Shown here: positions 31,679 through 40,957 of the stretch, one piece after another
Numbering within the stretch: the first letter of the stretch is position 1
How the letters are laid out: every line of letters starts with the position of its first letter
Assembly: GCF_032598905.1 (NCBI RefSeq)
Contig: NZ_CP122458.1
Coordinates: 10,441,001-10,505,000, forward strand
Source of the DNA: Streptomyces sp. 11x1
Lineage (GTDB): Bacteria > Actinomycetota > Actinomycetes > Streptomycetales > Streptomycetaceae
Length of the DNA: 64,000 nucleotides
Direction: 5' to 3'
Program-made: the position numbers and the translations under genes
Notes under the pieces: generated by a model
The model's input: the letters and a program-made list of their open reading frames with translations, nothing else
The model's database searches: none
What the model was told of the DNA's origin: nothing

Positions 31679-31944
31679 GAAGAACCCCCGAGAGTGTGAG
31701 CGTCCGGGTGATCGTGCCTCATGGGAGCGCTTCCTCCACCCGCTCGCACCGAGAGGGAACCGTCTGCGGACAGCACTGTGACACTGTGACCAGCCGGAAG
31801 ATCGACAACGCCCATGCGATCGGCGGCGCGGCGGATTTCGGCCGACCTGACCGGCCTGATCGTTTCTGAGTACGTGTACTCAGGCCCCGCGACGATCACT
31901 TGGGCAGACTGTGGCGTCCATGACAGGCGAGTGAGGGAGTGGAC

Positions 31945-32370
31945 GTGAACCGAACGAGGGCAGCCCTGGCGGTGACGGCGCTGACGGTCTGTGCGCTGGC
32001 GGGATCCGGCGTGGGGTCCGCCGCCGCGGCCGGAGAACCCCTGCTGCCCCACCCCGGCCCGGAGGGCCTGGTGTGGGTGGAGGAACAGGTCGGCGACGGT
32101 GGGGTGGCGTCGGGGGGCGCCTGGGAGAGGCTGCCGACCGTCCTCACGGTGGCGTGCGAGGGCGACGGTGATGTGCGGGTGACGATGCGATCGCGGGAGA
32201 CGGAGGTCGCCGCGTTCACGGTCGACTGCCCGGCGGGAACCGTCGGCGTCGGCTCGGTGACCATGGACCCCGGCGTGGTCCAAAACGGCTCCTTCACCAT
32301 CGGGGTCGACGCGTCGTCCGAGACGATCCGCTGGGCACTGACGGTGACCCAGCCGGAACAGCCGGCATAG
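31945..32370 (+). CDS. Small secreted protein, unknown family
   Basis: The 141-residue product begins MNRTRAALAVTALTVCALAG and has a clear signal peptide ending near AAAAG. The mature part has a beta-rich pattern (VLTVACEGDGDVRVTMRSRE, VAAFTVDCPAGTVGVGSV) with two cysteines that could form a disulfide. GTG at 31945 is preferred over GTG at 31939 because GAGGGAG sits six bases upstream. The gene is isolated, with 266 bases from the divergent lipoprotein and 206 bases to the next gene. Confidence 0.68.
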   Translation: MNRTRAALAVTALTVCALAGSGVGSAAAAGEPLLPHPGPEGLVWVEEQVGDGGVASGGAWERLPTVLTVACEGDGDVRVTMRSRETEVAAFTVDCPAGTVGVGSVTMDPGVVQNGSFTIGVDASSETIRWALTVTQPEQPA

Positions 32371-32576
32371 CCGGAGCGCATCGGAAGCGATCCAGGGGCG
32401 CGCGACGGCACGGAGGTCTCAGCGACGACGGCCACGTACGACCTGGTGCCGGACGAGGGGCTGTGGACCTCCCACGACGGCGTACGTGCGTGGCGGCGCG
32501 CGGCGGGATGGAGGCACCGCGACGCCCGGCTGTCCGCCCGCCGAAGGACGTCGGGCACCCCCGTTCCGGGGCCGGT

Positions 32577-35489
32577 TCAGTCGCGGCCGGGGCAGGGCGG
32601 ACGGTGGTCGAGGCCCGGGAAGTGGCGGGTCCACTGGGCGGGGGTGAGCGGGGCGTCGACGTGGGTGCAGGCGTGGGCCCGTACCCAGGAGACGTCGGTG
32701 TTCCAGATCTCGATCGTGTGGTCGTTGCTGAGGGTGGCCACGGTGTCGGACGCCGCCAGGGGCAGGACGACCGCGAGACCGCCCGAGAGACCGGTCAGCA
32801 GGGCTCGTTCGCCGGGACGCGAGCGGTCGGTCGCCTTCCACAGGCGTACGGTGCCGTCCTGTCCGGCGGTGATCACCTCACGGCCGTCCCGGGTGAACTC
32901 CACATGGCCGATCATGCCGGTGTGGGCGTGGAGCCGGCCGAGCCTGCGGTGCGCGCGCGGATCGGCGACGTCCCACAGACGCGCCGTGCGGTCGTCGCTG
33001 CCGGAGACGAGCGTACGGCCGTCCCGGCTGAAGGCGAGTCCGACGACGAAGTCGTCGTGGTCGCGGAGCACGGCGATCGTGGCGGCGTGGCGCGGGTCGG
33101 TGACGTCCCACAGCCGGACGGTGCGGTCGTCGGAACCGGAGGCCAGGGTGGAGCCGTCGGGGCTGAAGGCGACCGGTTTGACGTTGAGCGCGTGGCCGGT
33201 CAGTTCTCCCAGGAGGCGGGGGCGGTCGGGATCGCGGACGTCCCACAGCCGGACGGTGTCGTCGTAGCTGCCGGTGGCGAGCGTGCGGCCGTCCGGGCTC
33301 ACGGCCAGGGAGAAGACGAACTCGCCGTGGTGGCTGGAGGTGGTCGACCGCAGGCGCGGTCGGGCGGGGTCGGCCACGTCCCAGAGCCGGATCGCGCGGT
33401 CCTCGCCGATACCGGCCAGTACCCCGCCGGGGCCGAAGGCCAGCGTGTGGGCGGCCTCGGGGTCGCCGTGCGTCGTGCCCAGCAGACGGGGGCCACGGGG
33501 GTCGGCCGTGTCCCACATCCGGAGACTGCCGTCGTCGTGCGCGGTGGCGAGCCTGCGGCCGTCGGGGGTGGCGGCCAGGGCGTGGACATGGCGGGCCAGG
33601 GTGTACGGGGCGACGCTGAGCAGTCCGTTGCGGGTCGCCCGGTTCGCTTCCAACCGGTAGGCCGCCAGAGCCAGTTGCACGGCGAGCGAGCGGTCGCGGG
33701 TACGCAGGGCCGCCGCGCTCTCGACGGCCTGGAGTGCGAGGAGGCGGTTGCGCTGCGCGGTGACGGTCTGCTGGGAGCGCAGCGCGTGACCGACGGCGGC
33801 CGCGGCGCACAGGAGCAGGACGACGAGGGCCGCGACGAGGCGGCGTAGTCGGCGGACGCGGTGGCGGGCGTGCCGGGTCTGCGCCTGTTCCGCGGCCTCG
33901 CTCGTCTCCAGGAAAGCGCGTTCTCGGGCGGTGAGCGTCTCCTTCGGGAGGTCCCTGGCGGCGGCCAGCCGCAGGCCCCGGTACAGGGTGTCCGGGTCGC
34001 GGTGCAGGGACTCCCAGACGGTGGTGGCCTCGGTGAGCGCGCGGTGCAGGCGCAGCCGGTCGCGGTTCTCGCCCAGCCAGCCGCCGAGCCGGGGCCAGCA
34101 GCGGATCAGGGCCTCGTGGGCGATCTCGACGTGGTCCCGGTCGACGGTCAGCAGGCGTGCCCGGGTGGCTTGTTCGAGGACGAGCGCGGTGTCGTGGCTG
34201 TCGTCGAGCTCATGGCGCGGCACACGGCGTTTGGTGTCCTCGGTGCCCTCACCCAGGGCGATGAGACGCAGGAACAGCAGTCGGGCGACGGTCTGCTGGG
34301 AGTCGTTCAGGGACGCGTGGAACGCCTCGGCGGTCTGCGCGAGGGCGCCCTCGAAACCGCCTGCCGCCTGGAATCCCGCGAGGGTGAGAGTGTTGCCGCG
34401 CCGCCGGCGCCAGGTCTCCAGAAGGGCGTGCGAGAGCAGGGGGAGCGCCCCGGGCCGGCCGTGGGCGTCGGCGGTGAGCGCCGCGAGAAGGGCGCCCTCG
34501 ACGGTCAGCCGGACGCGGGCGGCCGGCTGGACGATCGCCGCCCGCAGCTCGTCGAGCGTCATCGGACCGACGGGGACGTGGGCCTCCGCCAGGGCGTCGA
34601 CGAGGGCGGGCAACCGGGTGCAGTGCGTGTAGAAGTCCGACCGTACGGCCAGTACGACGCGGCAGCGGCTGTCTGCGGCGTGCGCGGCATGCAGGAGAGC
34701 CGAGACGAACGCGTCACGTTCCTCCGCGTCGGGGCAGAGGGTGAAAACCTCCTCGAACTGGTCCACGACGACGAGGAGTTCGTCGGCCGGATCCGGTGAG
34801 CGGGCCAGTATCTGGCGTACGACACGGTGCAGTGTGCGGGGTTCCGAGGCGAGTTCGTCCGCGACGGCTCCCGGAGTGAGACCGGCTCGGGCCGCCAGCT
34901 GGATCGCGCATTCCTCCAGGGGGCGCGCGCCGGGAGTGAATACCAGGGCCGGTTCGCCGGGGAATCGGGGGAGCACACCGGCGCGCAGCACCGAGGATTT
35001 CCCGGATCCCGAGGCGCCGAACAGAACGAGGAATCTCTTTCTGCTCAGATGTTCGACGAGTCTTCCGGTCAGATTCTCCCGGCCGAAGAAAGCGTCGGCG
35101 TCCGACTGTTGGAAAGGGGCCAGACCGACATAGGGCGAGGTGGCCGTGGTCTCCTCGCCCCCGCTGGGCTCCGAGCCGGCAGTGCCGCTCCCGGTGGCGC
35201 ACGCGGCGGCCGTGGTGTGCCAGAACAGCTCCCATTCCCGCACGTCACCGCCACAGGCACGGACGTAGGCGAGAGTGACTGCCAGCGACGGCAGTTGACG
35301 TCCCGACGCGGCCCCGGAGAGCGCCGCGATCGAATAATGCGCCCGCCGTGCGAGGTCCCGATAGGTGGGATTTCCCGACTGCTCCCGCAGTTTTCGCAAC
35401 CGCGCCGCGAAATCCCGCAGTGGTCCACTCTCCGCTTCCAGCGGTCGCTCTCCCCGTGGCACCCGAAAACGCACCTCCCTCTGAGCCAT
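32577..35489 (-). CDS. STAND regulator: XRE HTH, nSTAND1 NTPase, TM helix, WD40 propeller
   Basis: The 970-residue protein starts with an XRE-like helix-turn-helix (about residues 25-85), continues with an nSTAND1 NTPase (Walker A GASGSGKSS at 158-166, Walker B-like VVVDQFEEVF), has one hydrophobic segment near residue 560 (LVAALVVLLLCAAAAV), and ends with about seven WD40 blades of the form (V/I)RLWDVxDP. STAND proteins act as ligand-gated switches, so this may sense a signal through its propeller and control the divergent prenyl-indole genes. The membrane segment between NTPase and propeller would place the propeller outside, if it is a true span. Start ATG is followed by MAQREVRFRV. Confidence 0.85.
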   Translation of the reverse strand: MAQREVRFRVPRGERPLEAESGPLRDFAARLRKLREQSGNPTYRDLARRAHYSIAALSGAASGRQLPSLAVTLAYVRACGGDVREWELFWHTTAAACATGSGTAGSEPSGGEETTATSPYVGLAPFQQSDADAFFGRENLTGRLVEHLSRKRFLVLFGASGSGKSSVLRAGVLPRFPGEPALVFTPGARPLEECAIQLAARAGLTPGAVADELASEPRTLHRVVRQILARSPDPADELLVVVDQFEEVFTLCPDAEERDAFVSALLHAAHAADSRCRVVLAVRSDFYTHCTRLPALVDALAEAHVPVGPMTLDELRAAIVQPAARVRLTVEGALLAALTADAHGRPGALPLLSHALLETWRRRRGNTLTLAGFQAAGGFEGALAQTAEAFHASLNDSQQTVARLLFLRLIALGEGTEDTKRRVPRHELDDSHDTALVLEQATRARLLTVDRDHVEIAHEALIRCWPRLGGWLGENRDRLRLHRALTEATTVWESLHRDPDTLYRGLRLAAARDLPKETLTARERAFLETSEAAEQAQTRHARHRVRRLRRLVAALVVLLLCAAAAVGHALRSQQTVTAQRNRLLALQAVESAAALRTRDRSLAVQLALAAYRLEANRATRNGLLSVAPYTLARHVHALAATPDGRRLATAHDDGSLRMWDTADPRGPRLLGTTHGDPEAAHTLAFGPGGVLAGIGEDRAIRLWDVADPARPRLRSTTSSHHGEFVFSLAVSPDGRTLATGSYDDTVRLWDVRDPDRPRLLGELTGHALNVKPVAFSPDGSTLASGSDDRTVRLWDVTDPRHAATIAVLRDHDDFVVGLAFSRDGRTLVSGSDDRTARLWDVADPRAHRRLGRLHAHTGMIGHVEFTRDGREVITAGQDGTVRLWKATDRSRPGERALLTGLSGGLAVVLPLAASDTVATLSNDHTIEIWNTDVSWVRAHACTHVDAPLTPAQWTRHFPGLDHRPPCPGRD

Positions 35490-35495
35490 TCGGGA

Positions 35496-35542
35496 TTGTT
35501 CACCATGCGTTTGTTCAGCGCCAGCCCGCCGATCGTGAACAA
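35496..35542. promoter_or_regulatory. Divergent promoter with three TTGTTCA-type half-sites
   Basis: TTGTTCA occurs at 35496-35502 and 35511-35517, 15 bases apart in the same orientation, and TGAACAA at 35536-35542 in the opposite one. The region lies between the STAND regulator start and the prenyltransferase. The sites could be bound by the HTH of the regulator, or by another factor. Confidence 0.45.
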
Positions 35543-35597
35543 CGCGCGGCGGCTACAAACGGAGCGTCGACTCACCACGACCGATCCGGGAGGACCC

Positions 35598-36881
35598 ATG
35601 AACGCCTACACACGGCACCGCGCCGGCCGACCGCTCGGGGGCGCGGCGACCCCGCCCCCGCTCTCCGCACCCGACCCGGTCGAGAGGACCGAACGCCGCG
35701 ACGCCCCTGACCGGCTGGGGCATTTCACCGCCGATCAGCTGGGACGGCTGTGCGAGGTGGCGGGCATCGGCGCGCGACAGCGGACCACGCACCAACGGGT
35801 GCTGTCCGAACTCCTGGGCCCGGCCGCCGCGCTGCCCCTGACCGACCCACCGCCCTCCCCCTCCTTCGTGTCGGACGACCACACACCGGTCGAGTTCTCA
35901 CTGACGTTCCCCGCCGGTGGCGCCCCCGTCCTGCGGGTGCTCGTCGACCCGGGCTTCGCCGCCCGGTCGCTGCCGGAAAACGCCCGCACGGCACGGGCGG
36001 CCGTGGGACGCCTGGCCACCCAATGGGGCATCGACCTGGGCGAACTGACCCGCCTGAGCGACCTCTTCCTCCCACCGGAACCCCACGGACCGCTGACCCT
36101 GTGGTGCGCCCTCGACCTGCGCCCGGCCGGCCCCACCGGAGTCAAGCTGTACCTGAACCCGGGTGCCCGGGGCATCGAGCGCGCCATGGAGACCGTCACC
36201 GAGGCCATGACGAGGCTCGGCCACGCCCGGGCCTTCGAACCGGTAAGGCGCCATGTGGCCGCCCGCTCGCCGGAGCGGGCCGCGTTCATGTTCTTCGCCC
36301 TGGACGTGGGCCCGTGGGCCGAGCCGCGGGTGAAGGTCTACGTCGCCCACCCCGGCGCCACGGCCGCCGACGCGGCGGACGCGGCCCGCCTGGTGCCCGC
36401 GGCGTGCCCGGAACGGGTCGCTGAGCTGTGCCGCCTCGTCGGCGGGGAGGGCCCCTTCGACCGGCTTCCGCTCGTCTCCTGCTACTCGTTCACCGGCGCG
36501 GACACCCACCACCCGACCGGCCACGGCCTCCACGTCCCCGTCCGGGCGTACGTCCGCGACGACCGGGGGGCACACGACCGGGCCGTACGGTTCCTGCGCC
36601 GGTACGGGGTGCGCAGCACGCCGCTCGACCGTGCCCTCGACGCGCTCACCGTCCGTCCCCTGACCGCGGGCGTCGGCCTCATCTCCTATCTGAGCCTGGT
36701 CCAGGCGGGGCGGCAGGCACCCCGGATCACCACCTACTTCTGCCCCGAGGCCTACCGCGTTCTCCCCCCACGGCAGGGCACCGCATCGCCGAGCCCCGCC
36801 CCGGCCCCTGCAACCGAGCGGGGATCCACGGCGCCGCAATCCACCCCACAGGGCTTCACGGTCCCGCGTACGACCGGCTGA
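35598..36881 (+). CDS. ABBA-type indole/tryptophan prenyltransferase (DMATS family)
   Basis: A 427-residue aromatic prenyltransferase of the bacterial DMATS type: it has the alternating Lys-x-Tyr strands that hold diphosphate (TGVKLYLNPG, RVKVYVAHPG, RAYVRDD, ITTYFCPEAY). These enzymes attach a dimethylallyl group to the indole ring of tryptophan, often at C5 or C6. Streptomyces homologues include the 5- and 6-DMATS enzymes (SCO7467, IptA). ATG follows GGGAGGACCC. A tryptophanase begins 48 bases after its stop and would convert the prenylated tryptophan to a prenylated indole. The N-terminus (first 40 residues) is Pro/Ala-rich and variable. The regioselectivity cannot be read from the sequence. 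Confidence 0.88.
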   Translation: MNAYTRHRAGRPLGGAATPPPLSAPDPVERTERRDAPDRLGHFTADQLGRLCEVAGIGARQRTTHQRVLSELLGPAAALPLTDPPPSPSFVSDDHTPVEFSLTFPAGGAPVLRVLVDPGFAARSLPENARTARAAVGRLATQWGIDLGELTRLSDLFLPPEPHGPLTLWCALDLRPAGPTGVKLYLNPGARGIERAMETVTEAMTRLGHARAFEPVRRHVAARSPERAAFMFFALDVGPWAEPRVKVYVAHPGATAADAADAARLVPAACPERVAELCRLVGGEGPFDRLPLVSCYSFTGADTHHPTGHGLHVPVRAYVRDDRGAHDRAVRFLRRYGVRSTPLDRALDALTVRPLTAGVGLISYLSLVQAGRQAPRITTYFCPEAYRVLPPRQGTASPSPAPAPATERGSTAPQSTPQGFTVPRTTG

Positions 36882-36929
36882 ACCCGGCCCGCCCACCCGT
36901 CCGACAGCACACCGAAGGGAAGACCGATC

Positions 36930-38303
36930 ATGGAGCCGTACCGGATCAAGGTCGTGGAGCCGATCCCCGTCACCACCCGCGCACAGCGTCAGGCCGCCCT
37001 TGCCCGTGTCCAGTACAACCTCTTCGACCTGCGGGCCGACGAGGTCACCGTCGACCTGCTCACCGACTCGGGAACCGGAGCCCTGTCCGCCGCCCAGCTC
37101 GCCGCCGCCATGGACGGCGACGAGTCCTACGCGGGCTCGCGCTCCTTCCACCGCTTCCACGAGACCGTCCGCGAACTCACCGGCTACCCGCACATCCTGC
37201 CGGTGCACCAGGGACGCGCGGCCGAACGGCTCCTGGCCTCGACGCTCCTCGGCCCCGGCAGGATCTTCCTGAGCAACACGCACTTCGACACCCTGCGGGC
37301 CAACGTCGCCCTCGCCGGGGGAGAGGCCTGGGACCTGCCCTGCCCCGAGGCCGAGGACCTGGACAGCGCACAGCCGTTCAAGGGGAACATCGACACCGCC
37401 CGTCTCAAGCAGCTCCTGGACGGACCCGACGGCGGCCGCGTCGCCGCGGTGATCATGACGCTCACCAACAACGGCGGCGGCGGGCAGCCGGTGTCCATGG
37501 CCAACCTGACCCTGACCTCCGCACTCTGCCGGGAACACCGTGTGCCCCTGATCCTGGACGCGGCACGGTTCGCGGAGAACGCCTGGCTGGTCACCCAGCG
37601 GGAACCCGGCTACCGCGACCACAGCCCCCGGCAGGTCGCCGAAGAGGCATTCCGGCTCGCCGACGGCTGCACGATGAGCGCGAAGAAGGACGGCATCGCC
37701 CACATCGGCGGCTTCCTCGGCCTGAACGACGGCGAGCTGGCCCGGCGCTGCGAGCTGCTGCTCATCGCGACGGAGGGATTCCCCACCTACGGCGGACTGG
37801 CGGGCCGTGACCTGGACATGGTCGCCCAGGGTCTGCGCGAGGTCACCGACCCGGAGTACCTCCGCGCCCGGGCCGAGGACACCGCCTATCTGGCGGACGT
37901 GGTGCGGTCGGCCGGCGTCGACATCGTCGAGCCGCCCGGGCTGCACGCGCTCTACCTCAACGCCGGCCGTCTGCTGCCGCACATCCCGCCGCACCAGTTC
38001 CCCGGACAGGCACTGGCCTGCCGCCTGTATCTGGAGGGCGGCATCCGTTCCGTCGAACTCGGCTCCCTGTACCTGGGCACCGAGGACGAGACCGGCGCCC
38101 CCCTCACCAGCGCCCCGTACGAACTGCTGCGGCTGGCCGTTCCCCGCCGGACCTACACCCGCGGCCACTTCGACCACATCGGCCGTGCGCTGGCCCGCAC
38201 GGTCCGCGACGCGCATCTCGTCCCCGGCCTCCGGATCACCGAACAGCCGCCCCTGCTGCGCCAGTTCCGCGCGAAGCTCGCGCCGGTGGCCCAGCGCCCG
38301 TGA
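36930..38303 (+). CDS. tnaA: Tryptophanase
   Basis: This 457-residue PLP enzyme reads MSAKKDG around the PLP lysine (Lys253), as in tryptophanases, with LDAARFAENAW, TNNGGGGQPVSMANL and YLGTEDETGAPL also present. Tryptophanase cleaves tryptophan, here probably dimethylallyl-tryptophan, to the indole plus pyruvate and ammonia. The gene follows the prenyltransferase in the same direction with a GGGAAG RBS. The third enzyme often found with this pair, a flavin monooxygenase or P450, is absent; gene debris follows directly. Two-gene clusters like this are known for 6-dimethylallylindole compounds. Start chosen at MEPYRIKVVEP. Confidence 0.92.
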   Translation: MEPYRIKVVEPIPVTTRAQRQAALARVQYNLFDLRADEVTVDLLTDSGTGALSAAQLAAAMDGDESYAGSRSFHRFHETVRELTGYPHILPVHQGRAAERLLASTLLGPGRIFLSNTHFDTLRANVALAGGEAWDLPCPEAEDLDSAQPFKGNIDTARLKQLLDGPDGGRVAAVIMTLTNNGGGGQPVSMANLTLTSALCREHRVPLILDAARFAENAWLVTQREPGYRDHSPRQVAEEAFRLADGCTMSAKKDGIAHIGGFLGLNDGELARRCELLLIATEGFPTYGGLAGRDLDMVAQGLREVTDPEYLRARAEDTAYLADVVRSAGVDIVEPPGLHALYLNAGRLLPHIPPHQFPGQALACRLYLEGGIRSVELGSLYLGTEDETGAPLTSAPYELLRLAVPRRTYTRGHFDHIGRALARTVRDAHLVPGLRITEQPPLLRQFRAKLAPVAQRP

Positions 38304-38421
38304 GCCAACAGCCCGCTGATGCCGCTCGACCGGCACAACGCAGCGGTGGAAACCCTCCCTCAGCCCCGAAGGCCTGAGCTGCCGGGTTCCCGCCGCTGCG
38401 CCGGCCCGGGCGCGGAGACGG

Positions 38422-38545
38422 TCAGCGCTCGCAGCTGTCCTTCAGGTCGTTGGCGTCTTTCGTGCAGGTGTCGGTGCCGCCGTCCCCGAAGGAGCGGTCG
38501 TTGCCAGGCGTGGAGTCCCCGGCGATGAGGCGGTCGTCGACATTT
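38422..38545 (-). pseudogene. 3' scrap of an RTX-like calcium-binding protein gene
   Basis: About 40 codons remain, reading NVDDRLIAGDSTPGNDRSFG then DTCTKDANDLKDSCER and a stop. The ending closely resembles that of the intact RTX-like gene at 20.6 kb. The rest of the gene is gone; the fragment joins, head to head, a dehydrogenase scrap. Confidence 0.55.
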
Positions 38546-38555
38546 CTGCAGAACA

Positions 38556-38809
38556 TGACGTCGTCCGACCTCCAGGACGGCAACGCCTCCGCGGTCCTGC
38601 GCTTCTTCGGCCGCCTGGCCAACCGCGTCCACGCGCAGGACGCCTCCGCCGGTGCCCTGCCCACGCTGTACGCGGCGGTCCCACCCCGAGTCGGCCGTTC
38701 CGCCCGGGCCGGCGACCCCGTCGCGGCCGCGCATCTGTGGACCGGCTCCGAGGAACTGACGGGGGTCGTCTTCCCCGAGCGGCTGGGCGAGGTGGTCGAC
38801 CAGGGCTGA
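38556..38809 (+). pseudogene. 3' scrap of a short-chain dehydrogenase
   Basis: The frame reads GALPTLYAA and then AAAHLWTGSEELTGVVF, the usual C-terminus of actinobacterial SDR oxidoreductases, but the glycine-rich segment between them is missing, about 25-30 residues shorter than intact relatives. The N-terminal Rossmann part is absent. Confidence 0.5.
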
Positions 38810-38871
38810 GCCGATCCGGGATCCCGCACGCGCGCCCCGGGCGGCCGGGAGCCCACCGCTAAGATCCTGGC

Positions 38872-39501
38872 ATGACCGGAGATCGCGACCGTTGGGCCGA
38901 ACTGACCGGCGGACAGGCCGGGGAGGAGTACGCCCGGCGTTTCGCTCGGCTCGCCGCGTCGGGCCACGACGTCCACGGCGAGGCCCATTTCTGCGCGACG
39001 CTGCTGGCAGAGCCCGCCGCCCGGGTCCTCGACGCCGGCTGCGGCACCGGCAGGATCGCGATCCGGCTCGCCGAACTGGGGCACTCCTGCACCGGCGTGG
39101 ACATCGACCCCTCGATGCTCGCCGTCGCCCGCCGGGAAGCCCCCGTGCAGGAGTGGCTCCTCGGTGACCTGGCCCGTCTGGACACCCTGGGCCTGGAACC
39201 GGGGTACGACCTGACGATCGCCGCCGGGAACGTCATCCCTCTCCTGGCCCCCGGCACCGAGGCGACGGTCGTCCGGCAGTTCGCCGCCGTACTGCGCTCC
39301 GGCGGGCTGCTGGTCACCGGCATGGGCCTGGACGCGGCCCATCTTCCGCTGCCGGAACCGACGGTGACCCTCACCGAGTTCGACCAGTGGTGCGGCGAGG
39401 CCGGACTGACCCTCCGTCAGCGGTACGCCACATGGAGCGGCGAGCCCTACGAGGACGGCTGCGGCTACGCCGTCAGCGTGCACTCCCGCTCCACGACCTG
39501 A
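38872..39501 (+). CDS. Class I SAM-dependent methyltransferase
   Basis: The 209-residue protein has SAM motif I VLDAGCGTGR (about residues 45-55), motif II TGVDIDPSML and a following AAGNVIPLL strand. The length is normal for small-molecule methyltransferases. It lies between gene fragments and has no obvious partner, so the acceptor is unknown. The ATG is preceded by CCTGGC only, a weak RBS; 60 bases separate it from the upstream scrap. Confidence 0.8.
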   Translation: MTGDRDRWAELTGGQAGEEYARRFARLAASGHDVHGEAHFCATLLAEPAARVLDAGCGTGRIAIRLAELGHSCTGVDIDPSMLAVARREAPVQEWLLGDLARLDTLGLEPGYDLTIAAGNVIPLLAPGTEATVVRQFAAVLRSGGLLVTGMGLDAAHLPLPEPTVTLTEFDQWCGEAGLTLRQRYATWSGEPYEDGCGYAVSVHSRSTT

Positions 39502-39526
39502 GCGGCCCGGCCGTGCCCGGCGGGCC

Positions 39527-39730
39527 TCAGCGGGCGAGGACGCTCGCGAACTTCCGGCCCGCCACCACCGGGTAGCCGAAGTCCGTCGCGTTGAAGGACA
39601 TCGCCGATGTGGTCGTCAGGCCGGCGACCGCGCCCCGCAGCACCCATGCCGCGCCGTCGTCGTAACCGTTCGGCACGAGGTCCTCGCCGTACGCGCCGAT
39701 CGCGAGGTCGGCCGCGGGAGACGCCGGACG
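39527..39730 (-). pseudogene. 3' scrap of an FG-GAP/integrin-like repeat protein
   Basis: A minus-strand frame reads ADLAIGAYGEDLVPNGYDDG then AAWVLRGAVAGLTTTSA and ends GRKFASVLAR. This matches the FG-GAP type repeats of secreted Streptomyces beta-propeller proteins. Only the last blade remains; upstream the frame runs into the adjacent oxidoreductase gene. Confidence 0.5.
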
Positions 39731-39755
39731 CGACAGCCCCGTACGGCACGCGCTC

Positions 39756-40922
39756 CTACTGCTCGCCCAGACCGACGGCCCGTTGGTCCACCTCGATGTC
39801 CGAGCGGGCCACGCCACGGAACCGAGTGGGCCGGAAGGCCCCGAGGAGGCTCTGCTCGTGATCGGTGGTGAGCTCGGCCGCGACCAGCCGCCCCAGGATC
39901 GGTGCCAGGGTGACGCCGCTGTGCGAGACGAGGCAGTAGACGCGGGACCGCGCGGAGGCGTAGCCGGCGATGGTGTGGCCGTCCGCCGGCAGCGACCGCA
40001 GGCCCACCCGCAGGTCGATCCGCGGCTCCCGGCGAGGGCCGGGCAGCAGCGCGGTGAACCGCCGGGCGAGGATGCGCGCGAGGTCCCCGTCGTCGGTCGG
40101 CGGTCTTGCCGGGTCGACGTCCGCGTTCAGGTCCAGGGCTTGCAGGACCGTGCCCCCGTCGGCGGCGGGGCGGAGGTTGAGACCCGGGCTGTGCACCACG
40201 CAGCGCAGGTCGAGGACGGGGGACGTGGCGTACCCGAGGAGGCCGACCGTCTGCGCTCCACGACCGGTGTCGGTCACCATCGGGATGTCGATGCCGGACC
40301 GGGCGGCGAGCCGCCCGGTCCAGCGGCCCGCCGCCAGGACGACGCGATCGCCTGTGTGGACCTGGCCCCCGACCAGGGTGACGGCGACCGCGTCCGGCCC
40401 GTCGTCGATGGCCTCGACCTCGCCGATCAGGTATCCGGCGCCGTGCCGCTCCGCGTCCGTCAGCAGGTTCCGTACGAAGAGCTCCGGCAGTACATACCCC
40501 TCGCCGGGGAAGTGCGCGATGGAGGTGATGGTCGCCGGGACGCGGAGTTCGCCCGCTGTCCGCGTGGCCTCGTCGACCGTGACCCAGTGCACGGGGTAGC
40601 CGAGGGACCGCAGCCGTGCCACGTTGTCGGCGAGCCGCTGCTCGTTCGCGGCGTCCGCCCATTGCAGTGCTCCGCTGCGGAAGTAGGACGGCGCACCGGG
40701 CAGCCGCTCGGCGAGCCTGGCGTGCTCCTCCATCCCCGCGAGGTTCAGCCGGTGGTATGCCGGGTCGGGCTTCCTGCTGGAGTTGGTCCAGGCGAAGGTG
40801 GTCGCGCTCGTCCCCGTGCCCGCTCCCCGCTGATCGAGGAGAAGAACATCCTGGCCGGCGACGGCGAGCTGCCTCGCGACACTCACGCCCAGGACACCGG
40901 CACCGATGATGACGACCTTCAT
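39756..40922 (-). CDS. FAD-dependent oxidoreductase (DAO/DadA type)
   Basis: A 388-residue protein starting MKVVIIGAGVLGVSVARQLA with the FAD-binding GxGxxG motif, and containing VVLAAGRWTGRLAA and a C-terminal RVYCLVSHSGVTLAP region typical of amino-acid or amine oxidases. Substrate could be a D-amino acid or a secondary amine. ATG at 40922 lies 35 bases after the stop of the GntR gene, so the regulator and enzyme likely form an operon and the regulator may respond to the substrate. The gene is intact between a fragment on each side. Confidence 0.82.
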   Translation of the reverse strand: MKVVIIGAGVLGVSVARQLAVAGQDVLLLDQRGAGTGTSATTFAWTNSSRKPDPAYHRLNLAGMEEHARLAERLPGAPSYFRSGALQWADAANEQRLADNVARLRSLGYPVHWVTVDEATRTAGELRVPATITSIAHFPGEGYVLPELFVRNLLTDAERHGAGYLIGEVEAIDDGPDAVAVTLVGGQVHTGDRVVLAAGRWTGRLAARSGIDIPMVTDTGRGAQTVGLLGYATSPVLDLRCVVHSPGLNLRPAADGGTVLQALDLNADVDPARPPTDDGDLARILARRFTALLPGPRREPRIDLRVGLRSLPADGHTIAGYASARSRVYCLVSHSGVTLAPILGRLVAAELTTDHEQSLLGAFRPTRFRGVARSDIEVDQRAVGLGEQ

Positions 40923-40957
40923 GGTTCGCGCATCCCCTTTCCGGAGGCGACTGGTGC

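Noticed and set aside
35898..38336. An 812-codon open frame on the minus strand, antisense to the prenyltransferase and tryptophanase genes
   Set aside because: Its composition is that of high-GC antisense; the plus-strand enzymes have clear motifs and normal codon bias.
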